From Rhizobium sophorae (GTDB taxonomy: Bacteria; Pseudomonadota; Alphaproteobacteria; Rhizobiales; Rhizobiaceae), in NCBI RefSeq assembly GCF_013087515.1, contig NZ_JABFCN010000016.1:124001-188000 (forward strand): a DNA stretch of 64,000 nt. The letters run 5' to 3'. Below the pieces are notes generated by a model. The model saw nothing but the letters and a program-made list of their open reading frames with translations. It was not told the origin of the DNA and did not search any database. Below, piece after piece: positions 45,289 to 53,885 of the stretch (its first letter is position 1; every line of letters starts with the position of its first letter). The position numbers were made by a program, and so were the translations under genes.

Positions 45289-47427
45289 ATGAACATTGCG
45301 ACCCCCATCCACGCCAAATCAGAAAAGCCGGACAACAGGGTAGGCCACACGGCCTGTCCGCATGACTGTCCCTCCACCTGCGCGCTGGAGGTCGAGATAT
45401 CGGAGGATGGTCGCATCGGCCGTGTGCGCGGCGCGAACGACCATTCCTACACGTCGGGCGTCATTTGCGCCAAGGTCGCCCGCTACGCCGAGCGGCTCTA
45501 CCATCCCGATCGCCTGATGCATCCGTTGCGTCGCACCGGCGCCAAGGGGGGAGGGCAGTGGCAGCAGATTTCCTGGGACGATGCGCTGGATGAGATCGCC
45601 GAAGCCTTTGTGAAGTCCGAGGCAAGGGACGGCAGCGAGGCGATCTGGCCGTATTTTTACGCGGGCACCATGGGCTGGGTGCAGCGCGATTCGATCGATC
45701 GCCTCCGTCACGCCAAGCGTTACTCCGGCTTTTTCTCGTCGATCTGCACCAACCCCGCCTGGACCGGCTTTACCATGGCGACCGGCACATTGCGCGGCCC
45801 CGATCCGCGCGAGATGGGCCTCACCGATTGCGTCGTCATCTGGGGCACCAACGCGGTTTCGACGCAGGTCAATGTGATGACCCACGCCATCAAGTCGCGC
45901 AAGGAGCGCGGCGCGAAGATCGTCGTCATCGACATCTACGACAATCCGACGATGAAGCAGGCCGACATGGCGCTGATCGTCAGGCCGGGTACCGACGCCG
46001 CACTCGCTTGCGCCGTTATGCACATCGCCTTCCGCGACGGTTACGCCGACCGCGAATACATGGCGAGATATGCCGATGATCCAGAGGGTCTCGAAGCGCA
46101 TCTGAAGGCGAAGACGCCGCAATGGGCCGCCGCTATCACCGGCCTTTCGGTGGAGGAGATCGAAGCCTTCGCCAGCCTCGTCGGCACGACGAAGAAGACT
46201 TTTTTCCGCCTGGGCTATGGCTTCACCCGCCAGCGCAACGGCGCGGTCGCCATGCATGCGGCCGCGTCGATCGCCACCGTTCTCGGCTCCTGGCAATATG
46301 AAGGCGGCGGCGCCTTCCATTCGAACAGCGACATCTTCCGTATGAACAGTGCCGAACTGACCGGCCGGTCTATGAAGGATGCCGATATCCGCATGCTCGA
46401 TCAGTCGCAGATCGGCCGCGTGCTGACAGGCGATGCCGTGGCGCTGCGCCATCGCGGCCCGGTGACTGCTATGCTGATCCAGAACACCAATCCCGCAAAC
46501 ATCGCCCCCGAGCAGCGCCTCGTCAGACGTGGCTTTGCCCGTGAGGACCTCTTCGTTGCCGTGCACGAGCAGTTCATGACCGAAACGGCCGAGATCGCCG
46601 ATATCGTCATCCCGGCGACGATGTTCGTCGAGCATGACGACATCTACCGTGCCGGCGGCCAGAACCATATCCTGCTGGGACCGAAGCTGGTCGAGCCGCC
46701 GCCCACCGTGCGCACCAATCTCTTCGTCATCGAGGAACTGGCCAAGCGCCTCGGCGTCGCCGATCGCCCCGGCTTCGGTTTCACCGCCCGTGAAATGGTC
46801 GACCGCATCCTGGAATCGAGCGGCCTGCCGGATTACGACCATTTCCTCGAACACAAATGGTTCGATCGCCAGCCTGTTTTCGAGGAAGCGCATTACCTGA
46901 GCGGCTTTGCCCATCCGGATGGCAAGTTCCATTTCCGCCCGGACTGGATCAATCAGCCGGCGCCGAACAAGCCGCCGGCGGCGATCGGCGCACTCGGGCC
47001 GCACGCCGCGCTGCCGGCCTTCCCCGATCAGGTCGATGTCATCGAAGTCGCCGATCCCGAGCATCCCTTCCGTCTCGCCACGTCGCCGGCGCGCAATTTC
47101 CTGAATTCGAGCTTCTCCGAGACCAAGACCTCTCGCCAGAAGGAAGGTCGCCCTGAGGTGATGATCAACCCGGCCGATGCCGAAGCCAACGGCATCGCCC
47201 ACGGCGATCTCGTCCGCATCGGCAACAGCCGCGGCGATCTGCGCATTCACGCCCGCATCACTATCGAAGTGAAAGCGGGCGTGCTGATTGCCGAGGGGCT
47301 TTGGCCGAACAAGGCGCATGTCGACGGCGAGGGCATCAACGTCTTGACCGGCGCCGACCCCGTCGCGCCCTATGGCGGGGCGGCCGTGCACGACAACAAG
47401 GTCTGGCTTCGCAGGGATGCAGCATGA
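45289..47427 (+). CDS. Molybdopterin oxidoreductase (DMSO reductase family)
   Basis: 712 residues from the ATG at 45289 (MNIATPIHAKSEKPD). A 4Fe-4S site, CPHDCPSTC then GVICAK, precedes the Mo-bis-MGD domain; segments such as YAGTMGWVQRDSIDRLRHAK and DCVVIWGTNAVSTQVNVMTH and a C-terminal dinucleotide-binding domain (RNFLNSSFSETKTSRQ) are typical. No Tat signal, so cytoplasmic. No partner subunit gene is adjacent. The physiological substrate is unknown. Its stop overlaps the NudK-like start (ATGA). Confidence 0.9.
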   Translation: MNIATPIHAKSEKPDNRVGHTACPHDCPSTCALEVEISEDGRIGRVRGANDHSYTSGVICAKVARYAERLYHPDRLMHPLRRTGAKGGGQWQQISWDDALDEIAEAFVKSEARDGSEAIWPYFYAGTMGWVQRDSIDRLRHAKRYSGFFSSICTNPAWTGFTMATGTLRGPDPREMGLTDCVVIWGTNAVSTQVNVMTHAIKSRKERGAKIVVIDIYDNPTMKQADMALIVRPGTDAALACAVMHIAFRDGYADREYMARYADDPEGLEAHLKAKTPQWAAAITGLSVEEIEAFASLVGTTKKTFFRLGYGFTRQRNGAVAMHAAASIATVLGSWQYEGGGAFHSNSDIFRMNSAELTGRSMKDADIRMLDQSQIGRVLTGDAVALRHRGPVTAMLIQNTNPANIAPEQRLVRRGFAREDLFVAVHEQFMTETAEIADIVIPATMFVEHDDIYRAGGQNHILLGPKLVEPPPTVRTNLFVIEELAKRLGVADRPGFGFTAREMVDRILESSGLPDYDHFLEHKWFDRQPVFEEAHYLSGFAHPDGKFHFRPDWINQPAPNKPPAAIGALGPHAALPAFPDQVDVIEVADPEHPFRLATSPARNFLNSSFSETKTSRQKEGRPEVMINPADAEANGIAHGDLVRIGNSRGDLRIHARITIEVKAGVLIAEGLWPNKAHVDGEGINVLTGADPVAPYGGAAVHDNKVWLRRDAA

Positions 47428-48014
47428 TGCAGCCGAAATCACGCGTGAAGATCGCCGGCGAGGAAACCCTGTCGAATGGGTGGACGCGGCTGAGCAGCTA
47501 TCTCCTCGACTATATCGACCGCAAGGGCACAACCCAGCGGTTGAAGCGGGAGGTCTACCACCGCACGCCTGCCGCCTGCATCCTGCTTTATGATCCCAGG
47601 CGCGACCTCGTCGTTCTCGTCCGCCAGTTCCGCCTCGCCGTTCATCTCAACGGCGATCCCGCCTGGATGATCGAGGTGCCGGCCGGCCTTCTCGACGACG
47701 ACCATCCCGAAGCGGCTATCCGTCGCGAGGCGATGGAGGAGACCGGCTATCGCCTGCGCGATGCGCGCTTCCTGTTCAAATCCTATACTTCGCCGGGTGC
47801 CGTCACCGAGGTCGTGCATTTCTTCGCAGCCCTCATCGACACCGCCGATCGCGTCGCCGAAGGCGGTGGTCTGGACGAGGAGCACGAGGATATCGAAGTC
47901 CTCGAAATCTCGCTCGACGAGGCGGCGGCGATGATCGAAACCGGCGAAATCTTCGACGTCAAAACGATCGTGCTTCTGCAATGGGCGCTGTTGAACAGGG
48001 GAACGCTTTCCTAA
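47424..48014 (+). CDS. NUDIX hydrolase, NudK/ADP-ribose pyrophosphatase-like
   Basis: 196 residues from the ATG at 47424. The Nudix helix reads GLLDDDHPEAAIRREAMEET then GY, close to the GDP-mannose pyrophosphatase NudK form. YDPRRDLVVLVRQFRLAVHL upstream matches too. It hydrolyses nucleoside diphosphate sugars; exact substrate inferred. Overlaps the molybdoenzyme by 4 bases and converges on the toxin gene, whose stop shares bases with its own. Confidence 0.9.
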   Translation: MMQPKSRVKIAGEETLSNGWTRLSSYLLDYIDRKGTTQRLKREVYHRTPAACILLYDPRRDLVVLVRQFRLAVHLNGDPAWMIEVPAGLLDDDHPEAAIRREAMEETGYRLRDARFLFKSYTSPGAVTEVVHFFAALIDTADRVAEGGGLDEEHEDIEVLEISLDEAAAMIETGEIFDVKTIVLLQWALLNRGTLS

Positions 48015-48415
48015 CCTCGAGCGAAGGCAAGATTTTCCGCTGATGCGGCACGTTCCAGTTTGGCGTCCAGCGTCGCAAGCGATACGTTCTCTGCGACCGC
48101 AAGCGCCAGATAAGCGGCGTCATAGGCCGATAGCTGATATTTTCCGGCAAGTCGCAAGATCGGAAGATGGTCTTCGCTTGAGACAGTGCGCAGCGGCAGG
48201 CTGTTGAGTCGCATGAGGCAAGCGAGCACATCCTCGTTGGAGATTCGTTTCCGCCGTTCCGCAGTCAACAGGATGTTGCGTATCTCATGCCAGAAGAGAT
48301 CGGGCACCAAGGCATCTTCCGTTTCGAGAAAAGACAGGGCTTCTTCGGCAGTCCGACTTTCCTCATCGGCCAGCAACCAAGCCGCCGCAACTGAAGCATC
48401 GACCACGAACGGCAT
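48011..48415 (-). CDS. PIN-domain toxin (VapC-like)
   Basis: 134 residues. PIN-fold acidic residues are visible in FVVDASVAAAWLLADE, WHEIRN and YDAAYLALA (D93-region) and TLDAKL. VapC toxins are RNases acting on tRNA or rRNA. It overlaps the antitoxin gene stop with its start, the normal toxin-antitoxin layout. Confidence 0.9.
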   Translation of the reverse strand: MPFVVDASVAAAWLLADEESRTAEEALSFLETEDALVPDLFWHEIRNILLTAERRKRISNEDVLACLMRLNSLPLRTVSSEDHLPILRLAGKYQLSAYDAAYLALAVAENVSLATLDAKLERAASAENLAFARG

Positions 48416-48660
48416 CAGCGCTGGCCTTCGCGCCGCCAGGCCTGGATTTCAGCCGCGGTCGCTCCTGCGCGCTCTGCCCGTTCGCTGCGGAGTGCCCGGA
48501 TGGCGTCGAGCCTCTGGCGACGGTCATCGATCTTGATCATGCGGGCGACCGCGTTGTTACCGCGTGATATCACCACATCTTCGCCTGCTTCCACCTTTGT
48601 TAGAAGCTCCGAGAGATGCGTTTTTGCCTCTGCCACTTTCACTTTGATCGTCATAGCCAC
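48415..48660 (-). CDS. Phd/YefM-type antitoxin
   Basis: 81 residues from a GTG at 48660, or 79 from the ATG at 48654; a GAGAAG lies at good spacing for the GTG. KVAEAKTHLSELLTKVEAGE is the Phd DNA-binding N-terminus, VVISRGNNAVARM the second strand segment; the tail (EIQAWRREGQR) would bind the toxin. First gene of the TA pair. Confidence 0.9.
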   Translation of the reverse strand: MAMTIKVKVAEAKTHLSELLTKVEAGEDVVISRGNNAVARMIKIDDRRQRLDAIRALRSERAERAGATAAEIQAWRREGQR

Positions 48661-48760
48661 CGTCCACTTCTCTCTCCAATGTAACGTCGCGCCAAAACTT
48701 GGTCAACTGATTGGTCATGTATGGCAAAGCAAGAACGAAAAGAGTAAGAAGCTTGGAAGT

Positions 48761-48778
48761 TCTTCATGCAGTTGTCAC
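48761..48778 (+). promoter_or_regulatory. Weak Pho-box-like direct repeat upstream of phnM
   Basis: TCTTCAT-GCAG-TTGTCAC matches the PhoB consensus CTGTCAT-N4-CTGTCAT at 4 of 7 and 6 of 7 positions (allowing C or T last), with the correct 11-base period, 57 bases before the ATG. On its own this is weak; the phnM context raises its plausibility. Confidence 0.3.
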
Positions 48779-48835
48779 GAAGCAGCTCTATGCGCTGCGG
48801 TTTATCAATCATCGGATGCGGTCAGGAGAAAGCCC

Positions 48836-50005
48836 ATGTGGCTCAGCAATTTCACTCTCGTTCTCCCAGACGAGGTGGTGAGGGAAGGTTCCGTGCGTGT
48901 TGAAAATGGCACCATCGCCGAGATCAGGCCGGAGCCGGTCGCGGGTGCTGTTATCGACGGCGGCGGACGGCTTCTGATGCCCGGATTCGTCGATCTGCAT
49001 GGCGACATGATCGAGCGCGAGATCGCCCCTCGGCCGAATGCGCATATGCCGATCGATTTCGGCATCCACGAACTCGACAAGAAGCTTGCCGCTGCCGGTG
49101 TCACCACGGCGTTTGCCGCCGTCTCCTTTGCGACCGAAAGCGTCTACGGCCACGTCCGCTCGCTGGAGACGACATCCGCGGTGATCGAAGGCATCAACCG
49201 CCTGCGTGACGATCTGCTGATCGACCACCGTGTCCACGCCCGTTACGAAATCACCAATGTCGGTGCAGCCGCGGCACTCGAGCGCCTGCTGAATGCCGAT
49301 CAGATCGACATGGTTTCGCTCACCGACCACACGCCGGGCCAGGGCCAGTACAACAACCTGCAGAGCTACATCCTCAGCATTTCCGAGCGCCGTGCCATCT
49401 CCGAGGACATGGCGGCGGAGATCGTTGCCAAGCGCATCGCCATGCGTAGTCATCCTGAGATCGAAGCCAAGCTGAAGGAGATCGTCGCGCTGTCGCTGAA
49501 GCACAAGCTGTCGCTTGCCTCGCACGACGATGACAGCGTCGAAAAGGTCGCAGAGATGCATGATCTCGGCGTCACCATCAGCGAGTTTCCGGTCACCGCA
49601 CCCGCCGCAGAAGAGGCGCGCCGCCGTGGCCTCTGGACGCTGATGGGCGCGCCGAACGCGCTGCGCGGCCAGTCGATGTCAGGCAATCTCAGCGCGCTCG
49701 ATGCTGCAAGGGCAGGCATGCTGAGCGTCATCGCCGCCGACTATCATCCGGCTGCCTTCGTGCCCGGCATCTTCAAGCTTGCCGACATGGTGGAAGGCGG
49801 CTTGCCGGCAGCCGTTGCCATGGCGACCGGCAACGCGGCCCGATCCGCCGGGCTTCTGGACCGCGGCGAGATCGCCATCGGCCAGCGCGCCGATCTTGTC
49901 GTGGTCGAGCCGGGCGATATCAACCGCATCCGCGCCACCTTCCGCGCCGGCCGCTTCGTCTACAGCGACGGCACGCTGCATCCGTTGCGGGCTTTGGCGG
50001 CTTAA
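48836..50005 (+). CDS. phnM: Alpha-D-ribose 1-methylphosphonate 5-triphosphate diphosphatase PhnM
   Basis: 389 residues from the ATG at 48836 with AGGAGA upstream. An amidohydrolase of the carbon-phosphorus lyase pathway that releases pyrophosphate from the triphosphate intermediate. Seen: PGFVDLHGDMIEREIAPRPN (metal site), ASHDDDSVEKV and MGAPNALRGQSMSGN. None of phnGHIJKL is adjacent, so it is an orphan here. Its stop overlaps the convergent purN stop by 4 bases. Confidence 0.93.
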   Translation: MWLSNFTLVLPDEVVREGSVRVENGTIAEIRPEPVAGAVIDGGGRLLMPGFVDLHGDMIEREIAPRPNAHMPIDFGIHELDKKLAAAGVTTAFAAVSFATESVYGHVRSLETTSAVIEGINRLRDDLLIDHRVHARYEITNVGAAAALERLLNADQIDMVSLTDHTPGQGQYNNLQSYILSISERRAISEDMAAEIVAKRIAMRSHPEIEAKLKEIVALSLKHKLSLASHDDDSVEKVAEMHDLGVTISEFPVTAPAAEEARRRGLWTLMGAPNALRGQSMSGNLSALDAARAGMLSVIAADYHPAAFVPGIFKLADMVEGGLPAAVAMATGNAARSAGLLDRGEIAIGQRADLVVVEPGDINRIRATFRAGRFVYSDGTLHPLRALAA

Positions 50006-50673
50006 GCGCGGTCGCCGATCAGCGAAATCAGCTGGCCTTTGGGCGCGACAATCGAAGCCTCAGTGCCCACCGCCTTGCCGCCTTCCATCGTCACACGGCC
50101 TTCGGCAAAAAGCCGCAGCGCCTGTGGGTAGATCTGGTGCTCCACGGTGAGCACACGCGCGGCAAGGCTTTCGGCCGTGTCGCCGGAAAGAACCGGTACG
50201 GCCGCCTGGCCGATCACCGGCCCCTCATCCATGCCTTCGGTGACGAAATGCACCGTGCAGCCGGCGATCCGCATGCCGGCGTCGATCGCCCGCTGATGCG
50301 TATGCAGGCCGGGAAATAGCGGCAGCAGGGAAGGGTGGATGTTGAGCATCCGGCCTTCATAACGCTGGATGAAGGTCGCCGTCAGCAGCCGCATGTAGCC
50401 TGCCAGGCAGAGAATGTCGGGCGAAAGCTCATCGAGCGCCGAAAAGATTGCCGCCTCGTGCGCGTCCTTGCTGGCATAGTCCTTACGGGGAAAGGCGAAG
50501 GTGGCGATGCCTTCGGCGGCGGCCTTGGCAAGCCCGCCGGCATCCGCCTTGTCGGAGATGACGCCGACGATCTCGACCGGATAGTCGGTTGCCTTTGCCG
50601 CCGCAACCAGCGCCATCATGTTGGAGCCGCTGCCTGATATGAAGACGACGGCGCGTTTGCGCGGCGAGCTCAT
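50002..50673 (-). CDS. purN: Phosphoribosylglycinamide formyltransferase PurN
   Basis: 223 residues. Adds the formyl group from 10-formyl-THF to [17 protein letters not shown] at the N-terminus, CLAGYMRLL, and the active-site [16 protein letters not shown] with the asparagine and histidine. Start overlaps the purM stop (ATGA). Confidence 0.97.
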   Translation of the reverse strand: MSSPRKRAVVFISGSGSNMMALVAAAKATDYPVEIVGVISDKADAGGLAKAAAEGIATFAFPRKDYASKDAHEAAIFSALDELSPDILCLAGYMRLLTATFIQRYEGRMLNIHPSLLPLFPGLHTHQRAIDAGMRIAGCTVHFVTEGMDEGPVIGQAAVPVLSGDTAESLAARVLTVEHQIYPQALRLFAEGRVTMEGGKAVGTEASIVAPKGQLISLIGDRA

Positions 50674-51743
50674 ATGGCAAGCGTGCCCTTGTAGACCGTG
50701 CCGGCAGCGCCCTCGTCGCGGGCGATCATGCGGCCGAGCGTGATAACCGTCTCCCCCTCGGCTTCGAGTGCGGCGGAAACCGCCGCAACACTCTCACCGG
50801 CGACGACGGCGATCATGCCGACGCCACAGTTGAAGGTGCGCAGCATTTCCTTGGATTCGACGCCACCCGTCTTGGCGAGCCATGAAAACACCGGCGGCAC
50901 CTTGACGGCGGCAAGATCGATCTCGGCCGCCAGATGCTTCGGCAGCACGCGCGGAATATTTTCCGGGAAGCCGCCGCCGGTGATGTGCGCCAGCGCCTTG
51001 ATGGCGCCGGTCTCGCGGATCGCCTTCAAAAGCGGCTTCACATAGATACGCGTCGGCTCGAGCAGGGCTTCGCCGAGCTTCTTGTCTTCGGTGAACGGCG
51101 CCGGTGCATCCCAATCGAGGCCGGACAATTCGACGATCTTGCGCACCAGCGAGAAACCGTTGGAATGGACGCCGGAGGAGGCAAGGCCGAGGATCACGTC
51201 ACCCTCGGCAATATCGCCTGACGGCAGGAGCTTGCCGCGTTCGGCAGCACCGACGGCAAAGCCCGCGAGATCGTAATCTCCGGAGGAATACATGCCGGGC
51301 ATTTCGGCCGTCTCGCCGCCGATCAGCGCGCAGCCCGCCTCGCGGCAGCCGGCGGCAATGCCGCCGACGATAGCCGCGCCCTGGTCGGGGTCGAGCTTGC
51401 CGGTCGCGAAATAATCGAGGAAGAACAGCGGCTCGGCGCCCTGTACCACGAGATCGTTGACGCACATGGCGACGAGGTCGATGCCGACGGTGTCGTGATA
51501 GTCGGCATCGATCGCGATCTTCAGCTTGGTGCCGACGCCGTCATTGGCGGCGACGAGAACCGGATCGGTAAAGCCTGCCGCCTTGAGATCGAACAGTCCG
51601 CCGAAGCCGCCGATCTCGCCGTCGGCGCCGGGCCGGCGGGTAGAGCGCACCGCCGGCTTGATCTTCTCGACGAGGAGGTTGCCGGCATCGATGTCGACGC
51701 CCGCATCGCTATATGTCAGGCCGTTTTTCCCAGACTGGCTCAT
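50670..51743 (-). CDS. purM: Phosphoribosylformylglycinamidine cyclo-ligase PurM
   Basis: 357 residues. Makes AIR from [24 protein letters not shown] at the N-terminus, [26 protein letters not shown] and [15 protein letters not shown] are intact. Coupled to purN by a 4-base overlap. Confidence 0.97.
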   Translation of the reverse strand: MSQSGKNGLTYSDAGVDIDAGNLLVEKIKPAVRSTRRPGADGEIGGFGGLFDLKAAGFTDPVLVAANDGVGTKLKIAIDADYHDTVGIDLVAMCVNDLVVQGAEPLFFLDYFATGKLDPDQGAAIVGGIAAGCREAGCALIGGETAEMPGMYSSGDYDLAGFAVGAAERGKLLPSGDIAEGDVILGLASSGVHSNGFSLVRKIVELSGLDWDAPAPFTEDKKLGEALLEPTRIYVKPLLKAIRETGAIKALAHITGGGFPENIPRVLPKHLAAEIDLAAVKVPPVFSWLAKTGGVESKEMLRTFNCGVGMIAVVAGESVAAVSAALEAEGETVITLGRMIARDEGAAGTVYKGTLAI

Positions 51744-51988
51744 GCTGGTCTCCGATGGCTATTTCAGGCGGCAAACGTGCCGCGTCATCTGCCGGTCGCA
51801 ATTGCATGACAGGGGCTTTTATGCAAGCGTTGCATGGCGAAAGCCCCCAATTTCCCGCTTCTTCCTCCGGCCTTTCCGGGATTTGGCGCGACAGGGTTGA
51901 CCATCTTTGCACCTGCATCCTATGTGCTGAATGGCCGCTTCGGATCGGATGCGGCATCAGGCAGCGGCGAGCGATCAGCGGGGAAGCA

Positions 51989-53113
51989 ATGCCACAGCAA
52001 GTCAGCGGCAACAGTCTCAAGCGCCAGATCTTCTTCTGGCTGGCGGTGCTCGTCTTCTTTATCGTCTTTTTGTATGTTTTCAGTTCGATCCTGCTACCCT
52101 TCGTGGCCGGCATGGCGATCGCCTATTTCCTCGACCCGGTGGCAGACCGGCTACAGCGGCTGGGCCTGAGCCGCATGATGGCGACGATCGTCATCCTGAT
52201 TGCCTTCATCATCACCTTCACACTGGCGCTGATGATCCTCATCCCCGTGCTCGTCAGCCAGTTCAACGATTTCGCCGAGCGGCTGCCCGGTTATATCAGC
52301 CAGTTGCAGCAGTTCATCGACAATTCGAAGAACTCGCTGCTGCCGGAATGGATCAGGAGCCAGGCCGGCACGATCAAGGACAATTTCTCCGGCATCCTCT
52401 CCGAAGGCATGGGCTTTCTTACCGGTCTCTTCGCGCAGATCTGGAATTCCGGCAAGGCGATCGTCGACGTCATATCGCTGCTCGTCGTCACCCCCGTCGT
52501 CGCCTTCTATATCCTGCTCGATTGGGATCGCATGGTCTCCAAGGTCGATCAGTGGATCCCGCGCGATTATGTCAGCGATGTCCGCCAGATCGCCAGGGAA
52601 ATCGACCAGGCGATCGCCGGTTTCATCCGCGGCCAGGGCTCGCTCTGCCTCATCCTCGGCATCTACTATGCCGCCGGCCTCTCTCTCGTCGGCCTGAATT
52701 TCGGCCTGCTGATCGGCCTCTTCGCCGGCATGATCAGCTTCATTCCCTATGTCGGCTCGCTGGTCGGTCTCGTTTTGTCCGTCGGCGTGGCGCTCGTGCA
52801 GTTCTGGCCGGATTATCCCTGGATCGGCCTGGTGCTCGTCGTCTTCTTCAGCGGCCAGTTCCTGGAAGGCAATATCCTGCAGCCGAAGCTCGTCGGCTCC
52901 AGCGTCGGCCTGCATCCGGTCTGGCTGATGTTTGCGCTGTTTGCCTTCGGCGCGCTCTTCGGTTTCGTCGGGCTTCTGGTTGCCGTGCCGGCGGCGGCGG
53001 CCGTCGGCGTCCTTGTTCGTTTCGCGCTTTCACGCTACCTTCAGAGCGATCTTTATTTTGGCGGGTCGCCTAGCGGCCGCGTTCAGAAGACGAAATCAGT
53101 TCCCAATGAATGA
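51989..53113 (+). CDS. AI-2E family transporter (PerM-like)
   Basis: 374 residues from the ATG at 51989 (MPQQVSGNSLKRQIFFWLAV). About eight membrane helices with the family segments LLPFVAGMAIAYFLDPVADR, LLIGLFAGMISFIPYVGSLV and FFSGQFLEGNILQPKLVG. Despite the name, most members are antiporters or of unknown substrate. It overlaps hdaA by 8 bases. Confidence 0.92.
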   Translation: MPQQVSGNSLKRQIFFWLAVLVFFIVFLYVFSSILLPFVAGMAIAYFLDPVADRLQRLGLSRMMATIVILIAFIITFTLALMILIPVLVSQFNDFAERLPGYISQLQQFIDNSKNSLLPEWIRSQAGTIKDNFSGILSEGMGFLTGLFAQIWNSGKAIVDVISLLVVTPVVAFYILLDWDRMVSKVDQWIPRDYVSDVRQIAREIDQAIAGFIRGQGSLCLILGIYYAAGLSLVGLNFGLLIGLFAGMISFIPYVGSLVGLVLSVGVALVQFWPDYPWIGLVLVVFFSGQFLEGNILQPKLVGSSVGLHPVWLMFALFAFGALFGFVGLLVAVPAAAAVGVLVRFALSRYLQSDLYFGGSPSGRVQKTKSVPNE

Positions 53114-53819
53114 CGTGAAAAACGCTGATCCGAAGCGCAAGGCCGGAGAGCAGCTGCCGCTGGTCTTTTCGCACGATGCCGCAAGCGGGCGCGACGACCT
53201 CCTGATCTCGGAGCGTCTCGCTGCCGCCGTTTCGATCGTCGATGCCTGGCCAGCATGGCCGTCGCCGGTCGTCGTGCTCGCCGGCCCCGTCGGCTCGGGA
53301 AAATCGCATCTCGCCCGCATCTGGCGGGAATTGAGCGGCGCCGTCGACATCCATCCCGAGCTTGGCTCGGACGCCGCGGTTGCCGCCGCCGCCGGACCGG
53401 TGCTGTTCGAGGACGCCGACCGCCTCGGCTTCGATGACAATGCGCTGTTCCACGTCATCAACAGCGTGCGCGAAAACGGCACCAGCCTGTTGATCACCAG
53501 CCGTCTCTGGCCAATGTCGTGGCCGGTTTTGCTGCCCGATCTTCGCTCGCGCCTGAAAGCGGCGACCGTCGTCGAGATCGGCGAACCCGATGAGGCGCTG
53601 TTGTCGCAGGTGATCGTCAAGCTCTTTGCCGACCGGCAGCTTTATATAGATGACAAACTCGTGCTCTATATCGTTAACCGGATGGAGCGGTCGCTGAACG
53701 CGGCCCAGACGATCGTCGAAAGGCTTGACCGGCTGGCCCTGTCGCGGGGCACGAAAATCACCCGGTCTCTTGCTGCCGAAGTATTGAATGAATTGGGAAA
53801 TTCGGAACCGGCCGATTGA
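53106..53819 (+). CDS. hdaA: DnaA regulatory inactivator HdaA
   Basis: 237 residues from the ATG at 53106, inside the AI-2E gene end. A small AAA+ protein homologous to the DnaA ATPase domain: Walker A LAGPVGSGKSHLAR, Walker B-type LFEDADRLGFDD, sensor ITSRLWPMSW and C-terminal arginine helix. The N-terminus carries EQLPLVFSHDAA, a clamp-binding-like QLPLVF motif. In Caulobacter HdaA promotes ATP hydrolysis by DnaA with the sliding clamp. The perM-hdaA-ppk order is typical of alphaproteobacteria. Confidence 0.95.
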   Translation: MNDVKNADPKRKAGEQLPLVFSHDAASGRDDLLISERLAAAVSIVDAWPAWPSPVVVLAGPVGSGKSHLARIWRELSGAVDIHPELGSDAAVAAAAGPVLFEDADRLGFDDNALFHVINSVRENGTSLLITSRLWPMSWPVLLPDLRSRLKAATVVEIGEPDEALLSQVIVKLFADRQLYIDDKLVLYIVNRMERSLNAAQTIVERLDRLALSRGTKITRSLAAEVLNELGNSEPAD

Positions 53820-53851
53820 CTGTCACAGTTCCGTCGTGAAACTGATATAAT
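53820..53851 (+). promoter_or_regulatory. Candidate Pho box and -10 element of the ppk1-ppx operon
   Basis: CTGTCAC (53820-53826), CCGTCGT (53831-53837) and CTGATAT (53842-53848) are direct repeats at an exact 11-base period, the spacing of PhoB sites (consensus CTGTCAT-N4). A TATAAT follows at 53846-53851, overlapping the third unit. A start near 53858 would give a leader of about 28 bases before the ppk1 ATG. Confidence 0.5.
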
Positions 53852-53885
53852 TGCCTTCGGCGATTGAAAATGGGGTAAGCGGACC

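Noticed and set aside
45319..47532. Minus-strand open frame of over 730 codons opposite the molybdopterin oxidoreductase
   Set aside because: The plus-strand protein has clear cofactor motifs, and the antisense translation has shadow-like composition.
48011..48660. Mobile island around the toxin-antitoxin pair
   Set aside because: No integrase, tRNA, direct repeat or composition change flanks it.
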